Source: Malania oleifera
Lineage: Eukaryota > Streptophyta > Magnoliopsida > Santalales > Ximeniaceae
Direction: 5' to 3'
Length of the DNA: 64,000 nt
Assembly (NCBI RefSeq): GCF_029873635.1
Contig: NC_080423.1
Coordinates: 96,312,953 to 96,376,952, forward strand
Both the position numbers and the translations under genes were made by a program. Numbering within the stretch: the first letter of the stretch is position 1; every line of letters starts with the position of its first letter. Positions 11,524 through 23,989 of this stretch are shown piece by piece. The notes beneath the pieces were generated by a model, which worked only from the letters and a program-made list of their open reading frames with translations, made no database searches and was not told the origin of the DNA.

Positions 11524-13258
11524 AAAGAAGTCCAAAAATCGCTTCTCATGAAATTTGCCTTTAGATTACTCAGTTATAACAATCTATGGTCATATTTTTT
11601 TAGGGCTAAATATTTTAGAAATGATCATTTATTAATAAGAAAGGGGAGACCAAATGATTCTCCATTTTGGAAATCAGTGATGGCCACCATTCCGGAAGTT
11701 ATGGATAATGTCAAAATTTTGGTAAGAGGTGAGAATTCTTCTTTTTGGTTCGATAGGTGGCTTGCATCAGACCCGTTAGTGGTGCGCATTGAGGATATTT
11801 CAAACAAAAAGTGGTGTATTAAGGATTGCTAGCTAAATAACAACTGGAACTCTGATTTATTAATGGAGTTGGTTGGGGCTGACAAAACAATAGAAATTTT
11901 GCATAATGTGCCAATTGGTAAAAGTGGGCAAGATATATTCATCTAGAAGCCTGCCTCTGACGAAAATTTCTCTACAAAAACGGCATGGGAGACAATGAGG
12001 AGCAGAAGTGATAATTTTGAGTGGAATGACTGGTTTTGACATTCTCTATTGCCTAGAAGAATCTCAATGTGTTTATGGAAAGCCTGCTTTAGATGCTTAT
12101 TAGTACATGATAGAATTCGGGCAAAAGGGAATATCGATGGTTTCGGCTTGTGATTGCTGCATACAGAGAAGACAGAAAAACACTGATCACATTCTTTCTT
12201 TAGGCGCGATGGATTCAGAAGTTTGGTGTTAAGCTAGTATGGTGTTGGAGATTCCTTTCCAATTGTTCCTTTCCTAGAAAAACAGAATTGCAAATTAGTT
12301 GGAAATCATCTAGTAACAATATTTTAATCCGTCTAATTCAGTGTTTGATTATGTGGTGCCTCTGAAATCGAAGATGCAAGGCGAGAATGGAAGGAGTTTA
12401 CCAAAGTGTGGGTTAGACGTGGAGAAGTGTTCGATACTTGGTTAGTTCTTTAGTTAAGAACTCTAATTTTTTTTTTCGAAAATTGAAGATATTGGACATT
12501 ACGATTTTGAAAGATTTTCAAATTCAACATCAGGGAATTTGCGTCAGGCCTGAAAAAATTATCTCGTGAGTTAAACCCCCAGTAGGGCAGATAAAACTTA
12601 ATTGTGATGGGAGCTGTAGGGGCAATCCACGTACTTCAAGAGGTAGATGAATCATTTGGGACTGTCATGACATGGTGAAAGCGGGTTTTTAAAGCTATTT
12701 TGGCAATGGTACGAACAATAGTGCATAATTAAAAGCAATCCTAGAAGAAATTTGTTTATGCAAATGACTTCATTATTTTAATGTGATTATTGAAAGTGAC
12801 TCGAAAATTATTATTGATTGGTTTTGAAAAGGTAAATGTACCTTATAGTATCTTTGAGATTTTTAGGAGGACCTCATGGTAGAGCTAGAAGGAGTGAACT
12901 TCATGGTAATCCATCAATAAAGGGAAGACAATAGTACAATTGATTTTCTCGCTAATGAAGGAGAAATGTGAATCAATGTCATCTACGAAAAACAACATTT
13001 ATTGTCACGTTCTCTAAAAGGTATCATTTGGATAGATAGCTTGAGTCTCACTTCTCTTCGTCATTAGTTCATTCTTTCGATTTTTGTTTGTTGGTTTAAA
13101 TTTTTTTATTTTAGTTTATTTTATTATGTTTTTTTTTGTTAAGTCTATTTAGATTTGTCTTTTTTATCTATAATCTCTCAATACTTGTCTTGTAACCACG
13201 GTATTCTTCCATCAAAAGTGAGGGTATATCAATAAATAATTGGAAGTGTCGCCCTCCT
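11514..13258 (+). pseudogene. LINE C-terminal region with RNase H, segment 3
   Basis: Continues the same LINE: LKEVQKSLLMKFAFRLLS and WSYFFRAKYF (connection), a zinc-binding RT-associated region around 12040-12180 (LPRRISMCLWKACFRCLL), and a plant-type RNase H with KLNCDGSCRGNP near 12595-12630 and IESDSKIIIDW near 12790. Many stops are present. The 3' end (about 13190-13258) carries the tail GTAACCACGGTATTCTTCC, which recurs in minus-strand LINE insertions at 14095 and 14589. So all three are one family. Confidence 0.75.
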
Positions 13259-13865
13259 TTAGTAATATATATTATACACCAAGCATTTGAATGCCCACAT
13301 CTATTATTATTGAAAGAAGGAATATAAGAGAAGATAAAAAGGAAAACAATATGAATTTTAGATTTTAGACTTATATTTTAATTAAGTTGACCAAATTTTT
13401 ATACGAATTTTTATTATATTTTATTTAAATTTAAATATAGTACTTCTCCAAACGTAATATTAATTTTTTTGTCGTATATTCGGGATATGATTTGAATTTG
13501 AATTTATATGAATTTAGACCAAATATTACATAAAACTATAATTTTTTTTTTCAAATTCACACAAATTTAAATTCAAAATTCAAATTTATGTTCTCAAATA
13601 CAACGCTATTATTTTTTTTAAGCATTGTTTATAATATATAAATATTCATCTATTAAAGAACAAGGAAAAAAAAAAACTACTCTACCCATCATTGACCTTT
13701 TGAACTTTGTGCAAGATTTAAATGAAGATGACTACAATTAATTTTTTGAATTTTTTACATTTTTGTTTTGTTCCTGAATTGGCAAATACTCAAAGAGCAG
13801 ACCACAATGTATGTTTTATCCTTTGATTTAAGAGTCAAATAATTAAACCAGAAATTCTGTATATG
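13259..13865. other. AT-rich intergenic sequence
   Basis: No gene, RNA or clear transposon is visible. It is A/T-rich with simple runs and lies between the LINE end and the GH1-derived duplication. Confidence 0.6.
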
Positions 13866-14094
13866 GAGAGAGAGAGAGAGAGAGAGTCATAATGGTTATA
13901 AATGATAAATTCAAATCATCATCATAATCAATCAATAAATTATTTATCGTTAATCAACCCCATCCCTAAAAATTAATTAAACTCTATCCATAAGCACAAA
14001 TTCAAGGGCGGGATTTGAGAATAAAAATTAAAGACCTGGAGATTCCATTTGTTTTAAAGCTTAGAAAATGAGAAAAAAATTCACAACATCTAGC

Positions 14095-14187
14095 TTTTTT
14101 TTTTTTTTTTTTTAAAGAAGGGCGGTACCTCCATTTATTTATTGATAACCCCTCACTTTTGGCGGAGGAATACCGTGGTTACAAGAC
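14095..14187 (-). mobile_element. Tiny 5'-truncated LINE insertion with target duplication
   Basis: About 93 bp consisting of a T tract (poly-A on the minus strand) and the LINE 3' tail (GGTACCTCCATTTATTTATT ... GGAATACCGTGGTTAC). It is flanked by AATTCACAACATCTAGC at 14078-14094 and AATTCACATCATCTAGC at 14188-14204, a 17-bp duplication with one mismatch. That is the mark of target-primed reverse transcription that stopped almost at once. Confidence 0.85.
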
Positions 14188-14588
14188 AATTCACATCATC
14201 TAGCTTGGTAATCAAGAAAATTGAGAAAAATATTTTTAATTAATAAAAAAATTCTAATTAATTGACCTTTAAATTTATTATTTTTCAATCACATTTGAAA
14301 AATATTAAGAGAGTGAAAATACCACATAGAAAAAAGAAATTTCTAACAAAATCCTTTTTGCAATCATATACTCCAATAATAACATTGAAACACTTTCATT
14401 CATTTGCATGTATATTTTACAAAAGGCAACTAAATTAAGCATACAATACTAAATTATGATTTAGAAAAATAGACACAATAATTTTATTTTATGGGCTAAA
14501 TTTTTTTTAATGAACTTGAAAACTATTATTACAAGGCGTGCTATATTTCAATTTCTCTAGGTAGAAGTACTGTATCCCTAAAAATATC

Positions 14589-15920
14589 TTCTTCTTTTTT
14601 TAAAAAAAATGGCGGTACCTCCATTTATTTATTGATAACCCCTTACTTTTGGCGAAGGAATACCGTGGTTACAAGACAATCAATGAAAAATAACAAAAGA
14701 CAAACTTTAAAAATCTCCCAAAGAACAACACCAACATCCAGCCAAAACCGGGTTACAAGTCCAAACAAAACGAAATAAATCAGGACCAACAAAACAAACC
14801 TCACGCAACAAAACAAAACAAAAAATAAACAGCAAAAAGCATAAGCAAAAACCAAAAAGAAATCAGTTAAACATACCTCATATAAGTCATACCCATCTTC
14901 TCCAATTTATACAAATCATTGCTAACTCTAGGGAGTTGACTACTATTTGTAAACAAACTATTCCTCCCCATAGCACCTTGTCGAGCCAAGGCATATGCTA
15001 CTTTGTTCCCTTCTCTATACGAATGATTTATCGAAAAATCCACTCCCTCCAATAAACCAATAAGCTGCTCCCAAAAATCTCACAAATACCATAATGAGCA
15101 CTTCCTGACTCTAATCCAATTAACTATAATATTCAAATCACATTCAATATCGATACAGGTATGACCCAACTGTTTGCAAATATTTATTCCCTCTAACACA
15201 GCTCTCGATTCAGTTTCATTATTTGAACAAGAACCAAAATATTTTGAAAAACCAAATACAAAAGAACCTGTATGGTCTCTAAGGATGCCACCATCACCCG
15301 CCAGCCGCCCTAGGTTCCCCAAACTGCTCCCATCCAAACTTAGTTTCAACCTCCCTTGCCTCGGTTTTAGCCATCTTACACTTTGTATAGTTTTGATTCT
15401 TTTATTCACAATTTGCACTTCCAGATTCTACAAAACTCGAAAATCAGTATCCTTTAACTGAACCATTTCTTTCATGTTCCTACTCAAAACCCCCACCTAA
15501 TACTCAATGGAGAGCCACACATCAGTACTACTCTCTAATTTTCCTCTCATTCTAGCCACACATCTCCTTCCCCACAGCCTCCAAACTATTAAAGAAGGAA
15601 TCAAACCCATCAATGAACCCAGTTAAGAGAACCTAAAAGCCCTATTAAACCACATTTGGACTTTTTTCTTTCCAATTTTGTTGCCTAAGGAAAGGAACAT
15701 CTACCTCCACCGAAACCTTCCTCCAAACCTCAGAAGTAAGGTCTCCCTTATTTAACACATGCTCCAAATCTTCTGATTGTCTCATCTCATAACAATTATA
15801 CGCAGAAACCAGAGAAACCCCCACCATTCTCACCTTTTCATCAACACTTAGGCACTCAAAAGCAGTCTTCCACATACAATAGAATTTTCTTCGGTAACCA
15901 TTTGTTCCAAGCACTTAACA
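14589..15920 (-). mobile_element. 5'-truncated LINE, C-terminal domain and tail
   Basis: A minus-strand LINE of the same family as the first one. From the 5' side it shows the RT-associated region (CMWKTAFECLSVDEKVRMVG and EDLEHVLNKGDLTSEVW, 15645-15905), then RNase H (LSLDGSSLGN, GGILRDHTGSFVFGFSKYFG, NETESRAVLEGI, 15080-15418; HSYREGNKVAYALARQGA, 14960-15030), then the 3' tail and an A tract at 14590-14610. Flanking TCCCTAAAAATATC (14575-14588) and TCCCCAAAAATATC (15921-15934) form a 14-bp target duplication with one mismatch. It landed in the intron between relic GH1 exons 10 and 11. Confidence 0.85.
15080..15418 (-). pseudogene. LINE RNase H domain (RVT_3 type)
   Basis: The longest open stretch of the truncated LINE, 112 codons. 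It has the first RNase H Asp in LDGSS, the GGILRD strand, the ETES motif containing the second acidic residue, and DIECDLNIIVNW with the third. The domain continues, after a break, at 14867-15052 (HSYREGNKVAYALAR). It lacks its own start and is only a fragment of ORF2. Confidence 0.8.
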
Positions 15921-16008
15921 TCCCCAAAAATATCAAAATAATGGATAGCATAATTCCATGCATTAATAAAAAAATCAAATTTTTATATGAACTATATTTT
16001 GAACATAC

Positions 16009-16040
16009 CGTTGTTCCAATGGATTCTCCATTTTTCTCCA
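16009..16040 (-). pseudogene. Relic GH1 exon 10
   Basis: A 32-bp unit that reads MEKNGESIGTT, matching EKDGEPIGTP of the exon at 19733-19764 in length and sequence. The acceptor AG at its 5' side has become AA (plus-strand TT at 16041-16042), so it cannot be spliced normally. Confidence 0.8.
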
Positions 16041-16269
16041 TTGTACAACAAAAAATAGATAAGAAGGAAGACAAATTAAGAAAAACATTAGTGAATTTTA
16101 TTTAATTTGCTTTCTGAAAATGCTAGTATTTATATAGCATTAATGCCGATAAAAAAAATGCACCAAGTTATTATTTTTTTCCCGCAAATCAAATTTCTTT
16201 TTGTTCCCAAAAAATTTTCATCAAACAAATTAATTTCACTAAGCTAGAGTTCCAAATATTTGAACGTAC

Positions 16270-16467
16270 ACTTGACGTCGACATGGAAATTGTTCATGTA
16301 GCTGACATTGACCCGACTGAGGTAAGGATTATGTGTTGCATAACGAGTTGTGTAGTAATTTATTCCCACAAAATCATAAGATATTTTTAGCAACTTGGAT
16401 TATTTAGGGGTGAATTTGGGTAGTCGATCTTGGACAATATCTTTCATATTGTATGGATAGTCTCTGT
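16270..16467 (-). pseudogene. Relic GH1 exon 9
   Basis: Reads [20 protein letters not shown], a stop, then SKLLKISYDFVGINYYTTRY and [20 protein letters not shown], closely matching exon 9 at 19958-20175. The stop is TAA where the right copy has CAA (Gln). Upstream, toward higher coordinates, similarity to intron 8 and exon 8 is lost. Confidence 0.85.
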
Positions 16468-16479
16468 AAGTTTTTTATT

Positions 16480-18363
16480 TTTAATTAAAGACCATTAAAA
16501 TTCAACTTAGAGATAATTCATAACTGATTAAGTATCATTCGTAAAACGGGAGTGTAGGGTGTGCTGATACCTTTCCATCGCATAACTGAACTTTCAATTC
16601 TGATTTTGATAAAGTAAACTAAGATTATTGGTTCTTTGACCTAAGAATAGTTTAGAAACTAATCAATGAGTAGTGACTATGTGTTCTAACCACACCAAGG
16701 TAAATAATAGCTTAGTAATGACTACATTTCAAAATTCAAAATCTATTATCTCTCGTCATTCCGGATCTTTTTTCGGGATCTTGCGACAATCTAAAGTACC
16801 TTTTTCATAAATTATTGGTTGTTAGGCAGGCATGCAACCGTTTGGTTGCATTTTGGTGACAGTTATTAATGTGAAATTAAATACGTACCATAACCCAACG
16901 TATATGCCTTGGACATCCATCTATAGGCCTCTTAATTAATTTGTTCATAAAAGTTTTTGAAGCTTGCTGTCCCATTGTTCATAACGTGGATCTGATCATT
17001 GAAGAAGGAAAGAAAAATCCAAGGCAACGTAGGATCATATATGATATGGAAAAGAAATAAGAAAAAGGCTCTTTGGCTTCCTTTGGTTTTTTTTTTTTTT
17101 TTTTTTTTGAAAAAGGTAAAAGCTGAATTATATTCAATTATTCATTTTGTACGTATGGATATACAAAATGGTAGATATACAATTTACTGTATGCAGATTT
17201 TTTTTTTTTTTAAATCTTATTGGAAAGGTATAGAAGATATAGATTTTTTTTTTTCTTAAAAAACCACACTTGCAATAGCATGCTTGCATTCTATTGAGGG
17301 TTTTTTTTTTTTTTTTTTAAAGATGTAAATGGAATTTATTCAAGAAAGCTCAAGCAAGGAGCTTGTAGTTGAAGTTACAGACCAACAATGAACAAAAATA
17401 AAAAAGAATTTGACCATAACATGAAAGAAAAAATATTACAAGATCTACTCCAATTCAAAATTGAAGCTAAATAACATCCATTTTTCTATAGAGTCATTAG
17501 TAAGAATTTGATTTCTTGCAGCTAACCGTAGGAAGAAAGATATTTCGGTAGAAGATATGATGCGGACTTTCTTCACAATGCCGAGCAATGAGATAAAGGC
17601 TAGAAAAAGAAAAGAAAAGAAAAGAAAAGAAAAAAAAGGTTGTGCAGATCATAAAAAGAGAAGAAAAGGGAAATAGTAAAGAAGAAATCTATAATTGGTC
17701 ATAAAAAGAGAAGAAAAGCTTCTTGGCCATAAAAGGAGAAACTGCTATTTGTTTGGTATTACAGTCTCATATTGAATGTGTACTAAAGAGATTTTGAATT
17801 TATAAGGATGGTTAGGATTTCAGCTATGTGAGGTACCTTAATTTATAGGATAAATATGTTAGGAAAGTGGGCCAAAGCGGATAATATCTTACCGAAGTTG
17901 GATCCAAGACCATTACAGTTAGTATCATAATCATGCTGGGGGTACTATCGTGTCAGTATATTCACTCTGAGGGTACTAGCATGTGAGTGAATCTTACATA
18001 GAGGTATAAATCACTCTTTTATTATTATTATTATTATTACTCTATGCGTATTCTTCTTCCTTCTCCCTTTAGCTAGGGGACTATTTAGCTTACAAAATCT
18101 TTTAATATTCCCTTCATTTTCATTTTCAATAACAATTGTTTATTATTATTATTATTAATATTATTATTATTATTATTATTATCATATGTGTGTGTGTGTG
18201 TGTGTGGCAAATGCTTAATGTGCAGGCTATATTAAGAATCTTAAATACTACAAAAATAATAATTGAATTAAACTTTTATTCTTTGATTCACTTTTTTAAT
18301 TACCATGAATCTTTTATGATTCAAATAATGGAATTAAAAATTTCATGTAGCAACAAGCAATGA

Positions 18364-18399
<36 letters not shown>

Positions 18400-18400
18400 A
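16480..18400. other. Intergenic, duplicated upstream segment and simple repeats
   Basis: No gene is supported. 16790-17090 and parts up to 17750 resemble 26310-27070: GGCAGGCATGCAA, then CCTCTTAATTAATTT, then GAAAGAAAAATC in the same order. T tracts at 17090-17110, 17201-17212 and 17301-17318 are followed by sequence that looks like LINE 3' tails. Microsatellites: (TTA)n at 18016-18040 and 18141-18183, (TG)n at 18187-18206, (TA)n at 18366-18398. Confidence 0.55.
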
Positions 18401-18401
18401 G

Positions 18402-18423
18402 AGAGAGAGAGAGAGAGAGAGAG
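18402..18423. repeat. (GA)n tract at the duplication border
   Basis: A GA tract followed by GTCATAATGG, as at 13866-13897. It marks the left edge of the second copy of the GH1 duplication, at the 3' flank of the gene. Confidence 0.6.
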
Positions 18424-18960
18424 TCATAATGGCTATATATATATATATGGATGACAAAGTCATTATTTATTACTTATAGAAAATGAGGAAGAAGATATAC
18501 TCTTCCTCTGGCTAATTTAGTACATCCAATAGGAAAAAGGTACATTTTTATTCTTGAAACATTCCCTCTTAATTGTCGAGAAACTTTTGGAGCCAGCAAG
18601 TGGAGCGTTTCGGATACGTCTTCAAATGATCATAATAATCTATGAACACTAACCCAAATCTTGTAGTATACCCATCACTCCATTCGTAATTGTCCGCAAA
18701 TGACCATGTAAAGAAACCCTCGACATCAACATCATCCCTATGAATTAATTAAACGCTACCCATCAGCACAAATTCTTAAGTAACATAGGATACGATTTAC
18801 CTTACAACTTAAAAAATAATTAAAAAAAAATACATTTACTTGCTTGGTAATCAAGAAAAATGAGGAAAATTGTAAATCAATAAAAGAAATTATTTCACAC
18901 CTCATTAATTAGCATTTGATTTTATTAATTTTAAGTTATATTTGAAAAATATAGAGTTAG

Positions 18961-19006
<46 letters not shown>

Positions 19007-20949
19007 TCTTTTAGAAAATCCTTGATGAAATCATATGCTCTACTAATTATATTGAATCTTAACTTATACCTTCAAAAAAGCAATAATTAAAGATGTTATA
19101 TATATGTCCCAAAAAATAAATATCAAATTTAAATTTGAGATGGAGACTTACTCATCAATGGCAGCTTGAATATATTCAAGATGAGATTTGTAGTAGTCTA
19201 TTCTCATAGTATCATTGAGGGATTCCTCAAGTGGTTCACTCTTATTATTTAACTCACTAAACCCTAAAAATTAACAATAGTAGGAGAAATTATTAGAAGA
19301 AATTATTTAAACTTCTCTAATTGATCAGAAGTATAGTCACTTTATAATTACAAAATTCTCCTACCATTCTCAGTGACATAAATTTTCGGATTGCCATATT
19401 TTTCCTTGGTGTACTTTAGAAGATCCTTAATTCCACTTGGATAAACATAGAGCCAAGATAAGTCCGACTGCAGATCAAAATAATTCATTCATTGTGCACA
19501 CAATCAACACACACATATATTGTGAAAAAAAAAAAAAAACATCTTAATTAAGCATGCAACTCAAAATTATGTTTAAAGATAAACATACACATTTATTTAA
19601 TTTCATGGGCTAAAACTTTTCTAACAAGCATAAATAATATTCTTGCAAGGCATTGTATTTCAATTAGTGTATATATAGTTCAATGTGCAAGGATAAATAT
19701 TCAAATTTTATGGAATTATATTTTGATCATACCGGTGTACCAATGGGTTCTCCATCTTTCTCCGCTGTAAAACAATAATAGACAAGAAGGAAGAGAAATT
19801 AAAAAAATAAATAAATAAATAATTTAATTTGCACTAATACCAACAAAATTTTCCAAGTAAATTTTTTTTTTCACAAATCAAAATTTTTTTTTCCAAAAGG
19901 TGTTTTAATTAATAAAATTAATTTCACTAAGCTAGAATATTGTATTCTTGAACATACTCTTAAGGTCAACAAGGAAATCGTTCATGTAGCTAACATTAAC
20001 CCGATTAGAGTATGGATTATTTGCTGCATAACGAGCTATGTAGTAATTTACTCCAACAAAATCATAAGATTTTTTCAGCAACTTGGATTGTTTAGCGGTG
20101 AATTTAGGTAGCCGATCTTGGACAATATCTTTCATACTGCATGGATAATCTCCATAAGTTCTTGGATGGAGAAACCTATAAGTGCAAGAACATAAAATAA
20201 TAAATTAGTGTGCTTATCAAATACACCTTAAAATTATTGTGTATACATACATATAGAGATCAATATATGTCTGGAGAAATATATATACTCACCATCCATA
20301 CATGAAATCTGTGGCTCTTTCAGCTGCTTCTATGTCACATTGACTATCAGTATAATTTACCATCCAAAAAAGGTTTAGGGTCAATCCAATCTGACCCTTT
20401 TGAACTCTCTGTAAAATAATTTAGTATATGTTAAAAAACACACATAGAACCCTGTATCTTTATATGTGTGTCTGTAGTGTGAGCAAAGGGAGTTATTCAG
20501 AACATATTTTAGGAACCATTTGGTTAATTAAGGATTGAAAACGTGAATACAATTTAGTTCAAAAAAAGTGAAAAAATAATTTGTCATAGGCATATTTTAT
20601 ATTCAATAACACATTTAGATAATTAAATTCACATTTGGTTTTTTTTTTTTTTGAAAATACAAGAACAAAAAATTTGTCCTAATACATAATTTTAAAATGT
20701 TCTTTTCTATTTTTTTCTTCTTTTTTAATTTCATGATGATCGGTAGGCAAATAGTGATCAATAGTAATAGGAGAAAAAGACAATTATGGAACATGAAATA
20801 TAAAAGGAGAAAATGATTAGGAAATTTTGGATTGTCCAGCCCAAAATCTACCAAATGTATGTATAGTAGAACAGTGTTGTTTTCATAATACATCCCTTAA
20901 AATTGATAAATTACAAAATATTAAATAAATGTGGTTTTCATATATTTCT

Positions 20950-21177
20950 TAGATGCCATTTTTTTTTTAAGATAAGGTAAATATTTTATTGAAGAAGCAC
21001 CAGAGAAAACAAACATGCTCAAACCAAGCTTGAAAGAAGCCGAGCTTATGACTCAACCTAAAAACAATAGTCACTTGATGATACTACCACATGGCAAATG
21101 AAAAGAAATAACAACTGAGATCCCATATTTTCTTAAAAGTCTAAGCAAACATGCCTTGAAACCTTCATTAGTAGTAT
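20950..21177 (-). mobile_element. LINE 3'-end fragment inserted at the exon 7 border
   Basis: On the minus strand this starts within a few bases of the last codon of GH1 exon 7. It reads [14 protein letters not shown] in one frame, an L1-like ORF2 C-terminus, then a 3' untranslated region and an A tract (T tract at 20958-20968 on the plus strand). It differs from the family at 14589. Its position explains the missing GT donor of exon 7. A possible degenerate target duplication is AAGAAGTATCAG (exon end) versus AAGAAATATATG after the A tract. Confidence 0.5.
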
Positions 21178-21527
21178 CTGATACTTCTTCCTATATAATT
21201 CGACAGCAGCTGCATGAGAAAGAAGGAGATTGTGTGCTACGATGTAAGGCTCTGTAGATGAGTTCCCAGCTGTGCAGTTTTCATTCACCCATGTGGAACA
21301 CCGGCCCGGTGTGTGATAACCATAGTCATAGCCATAAACACTAAAAGTCCATGGCTCATTCAAGGTAATCCAATGCTTCACCCGGTCCCCAAAATGATCA
21401 AAGCAAACTTTTGAAAAATCTTTAAAATCCTTCCTGCATATATATTTGTGATCGTAATTAGTTGAACATCCTTTCGAGTGCTCAATTAAGAAACATTTCA
21501 AATATACATTACGTAAACAAAAACTTA

Positions 21528-22837
<1,310 letters not shown>

Positions 22838-23021
22838 AACCAGGAGATCCCTCACTAAAGATGTCCCAAATACTTGGTCCTCGACCATATTTGTGTGCTG
22901 CTCCTTCCACCTAATCATCACCCAATAAAATAAAATAAAAAGTAACATATCAATAAAGAAATTCTGTCAGCCCCATCCAAATATATAAGATCTAATATAA
23001 TATATACCAGTATTTCAATAT

Positions 23022-23077
<56 letters not shown>
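23022..23077. repeat. (TA)n microsatellite in GH1 intron 1
   Basis: A nearly uninterrupted TA run of about 50 bp. A similar TA run lies in intron 12 at 18965-19004. Confidence 0.95.
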
Positions 23078-23080
<3 letters not shown>

Positions 23081-23613
23081 AAATGTGCATATATAAAACA
23101 TAATATAATATATAGCATACCCACATAATATTGATTAATTTCTCAATTGTGGAATATTAAATTAATTGATTAAGCTTTTATGGTACTAATCATGTTCCAA
23201 GTAATGACATCTCTTCAATACTCCATACACTAATTAAACATATTTTTTTCTTGATTTTTTTATTTTAAAAGTTTCTAGAATTAATATACCTGGTAAGTAG
23301 CTGTTGCAGAACCAAAAATGAAGCCAGGTGGAAAACAGCTCCTGGCTAAGGTATCATTAGAGGAGGGTTCTTTGAGAAAGCTAGAGGAAGAGAATCGATT
23401 AGCCCAAAGCTCTTGGTGTTGAAGCCCAGATGCCTACGACGAGAGCTCTAGGAAGCGACTATAGTTCAAGGATGCAGCATTGATGTATTGTGCAAGAAAC
23501 AATAATAGAGCGACAGAGAAGAAGCGAAGAGAACCACCTTGAACTACCATAGCCATATACTCACTGAGCAATTAGCTTTGGTGGTGTATGCTTCAACCCT
23601 TGCTCAAGCTCTC

Positions 23614-23623
23614 CTTTATATAG
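23614..23623 (-). promoter_or_regulatory. TATA box of the GH1 gene
   Basis: TATATAAAGG on the minus strand, about 60 bp upstream of the chosen ATG at 23556. It sits at the expected distance for a short 5' leader, supporting that start. Confidence 0.6.
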
Positions 23624-23989
23624 AGCAAGCTAGGGTTGATTAATTATTTTATATATCCAACACGCTTTATCTTTCCATGACCTTCTCGTGCCACATATTT
23701 TATATGCCACTTGCATGCCTTTATGCATGTATATAGCCATTGTCAGCATTTTCTTAGTTAATGCTAATAATTCCAGGCATGCATGCATGGTTTCATTTTC
23801 GACATTTAAAAAATAATTCAATGCAGTCACAATAAGGATGCATAGAGCTCACTAGTTCTAATCCTAGAAATGAGATGAGAAGAAAATGAGATAGGGAATA
23901 GACTACCTTGCTTGTTGCATTGTTCAAGTTTAGCAGGGCACTTGATAAATCAAAATTTCTTTTATTCTATTTTATTTTTACTATGGTAT

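Larger units (their letters stand above)
13866..17750 (-). pseudogene. Left remnant of a tandem GH1 beta-glucosidase duplication
   Basis: This stretch is colinear with the fuller GH1 locus to its right. The GA tract plus GTCATAATGG at 13866 matches 18402. CATCCCT..AATTAATTAAAC at 13964 matches the exon 13/intron 12 border at 18735. CTTGGTAATCAAGAAAA at 14203 matches 18841. GGGCTAAA at 14493 matches 19606. Relic exons 10 and 9 are at 16009-16040 and 16270-16467. The block 16790-17750 matches 26310-27070 upstream of the right gene. Exons 11-13 and 1-8 are gone, and two LINE pieces were inserted. The order and orientation support one tandem duplication followed by deletions. Confidence 0.7.

Noticed and set aside
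13259-13865. Possible scaffold attachment or replication origin in AT-rich DNA
   Set aside because: AT richness alone is ordinary for intergenic plant DNA; no specific motif supports it.
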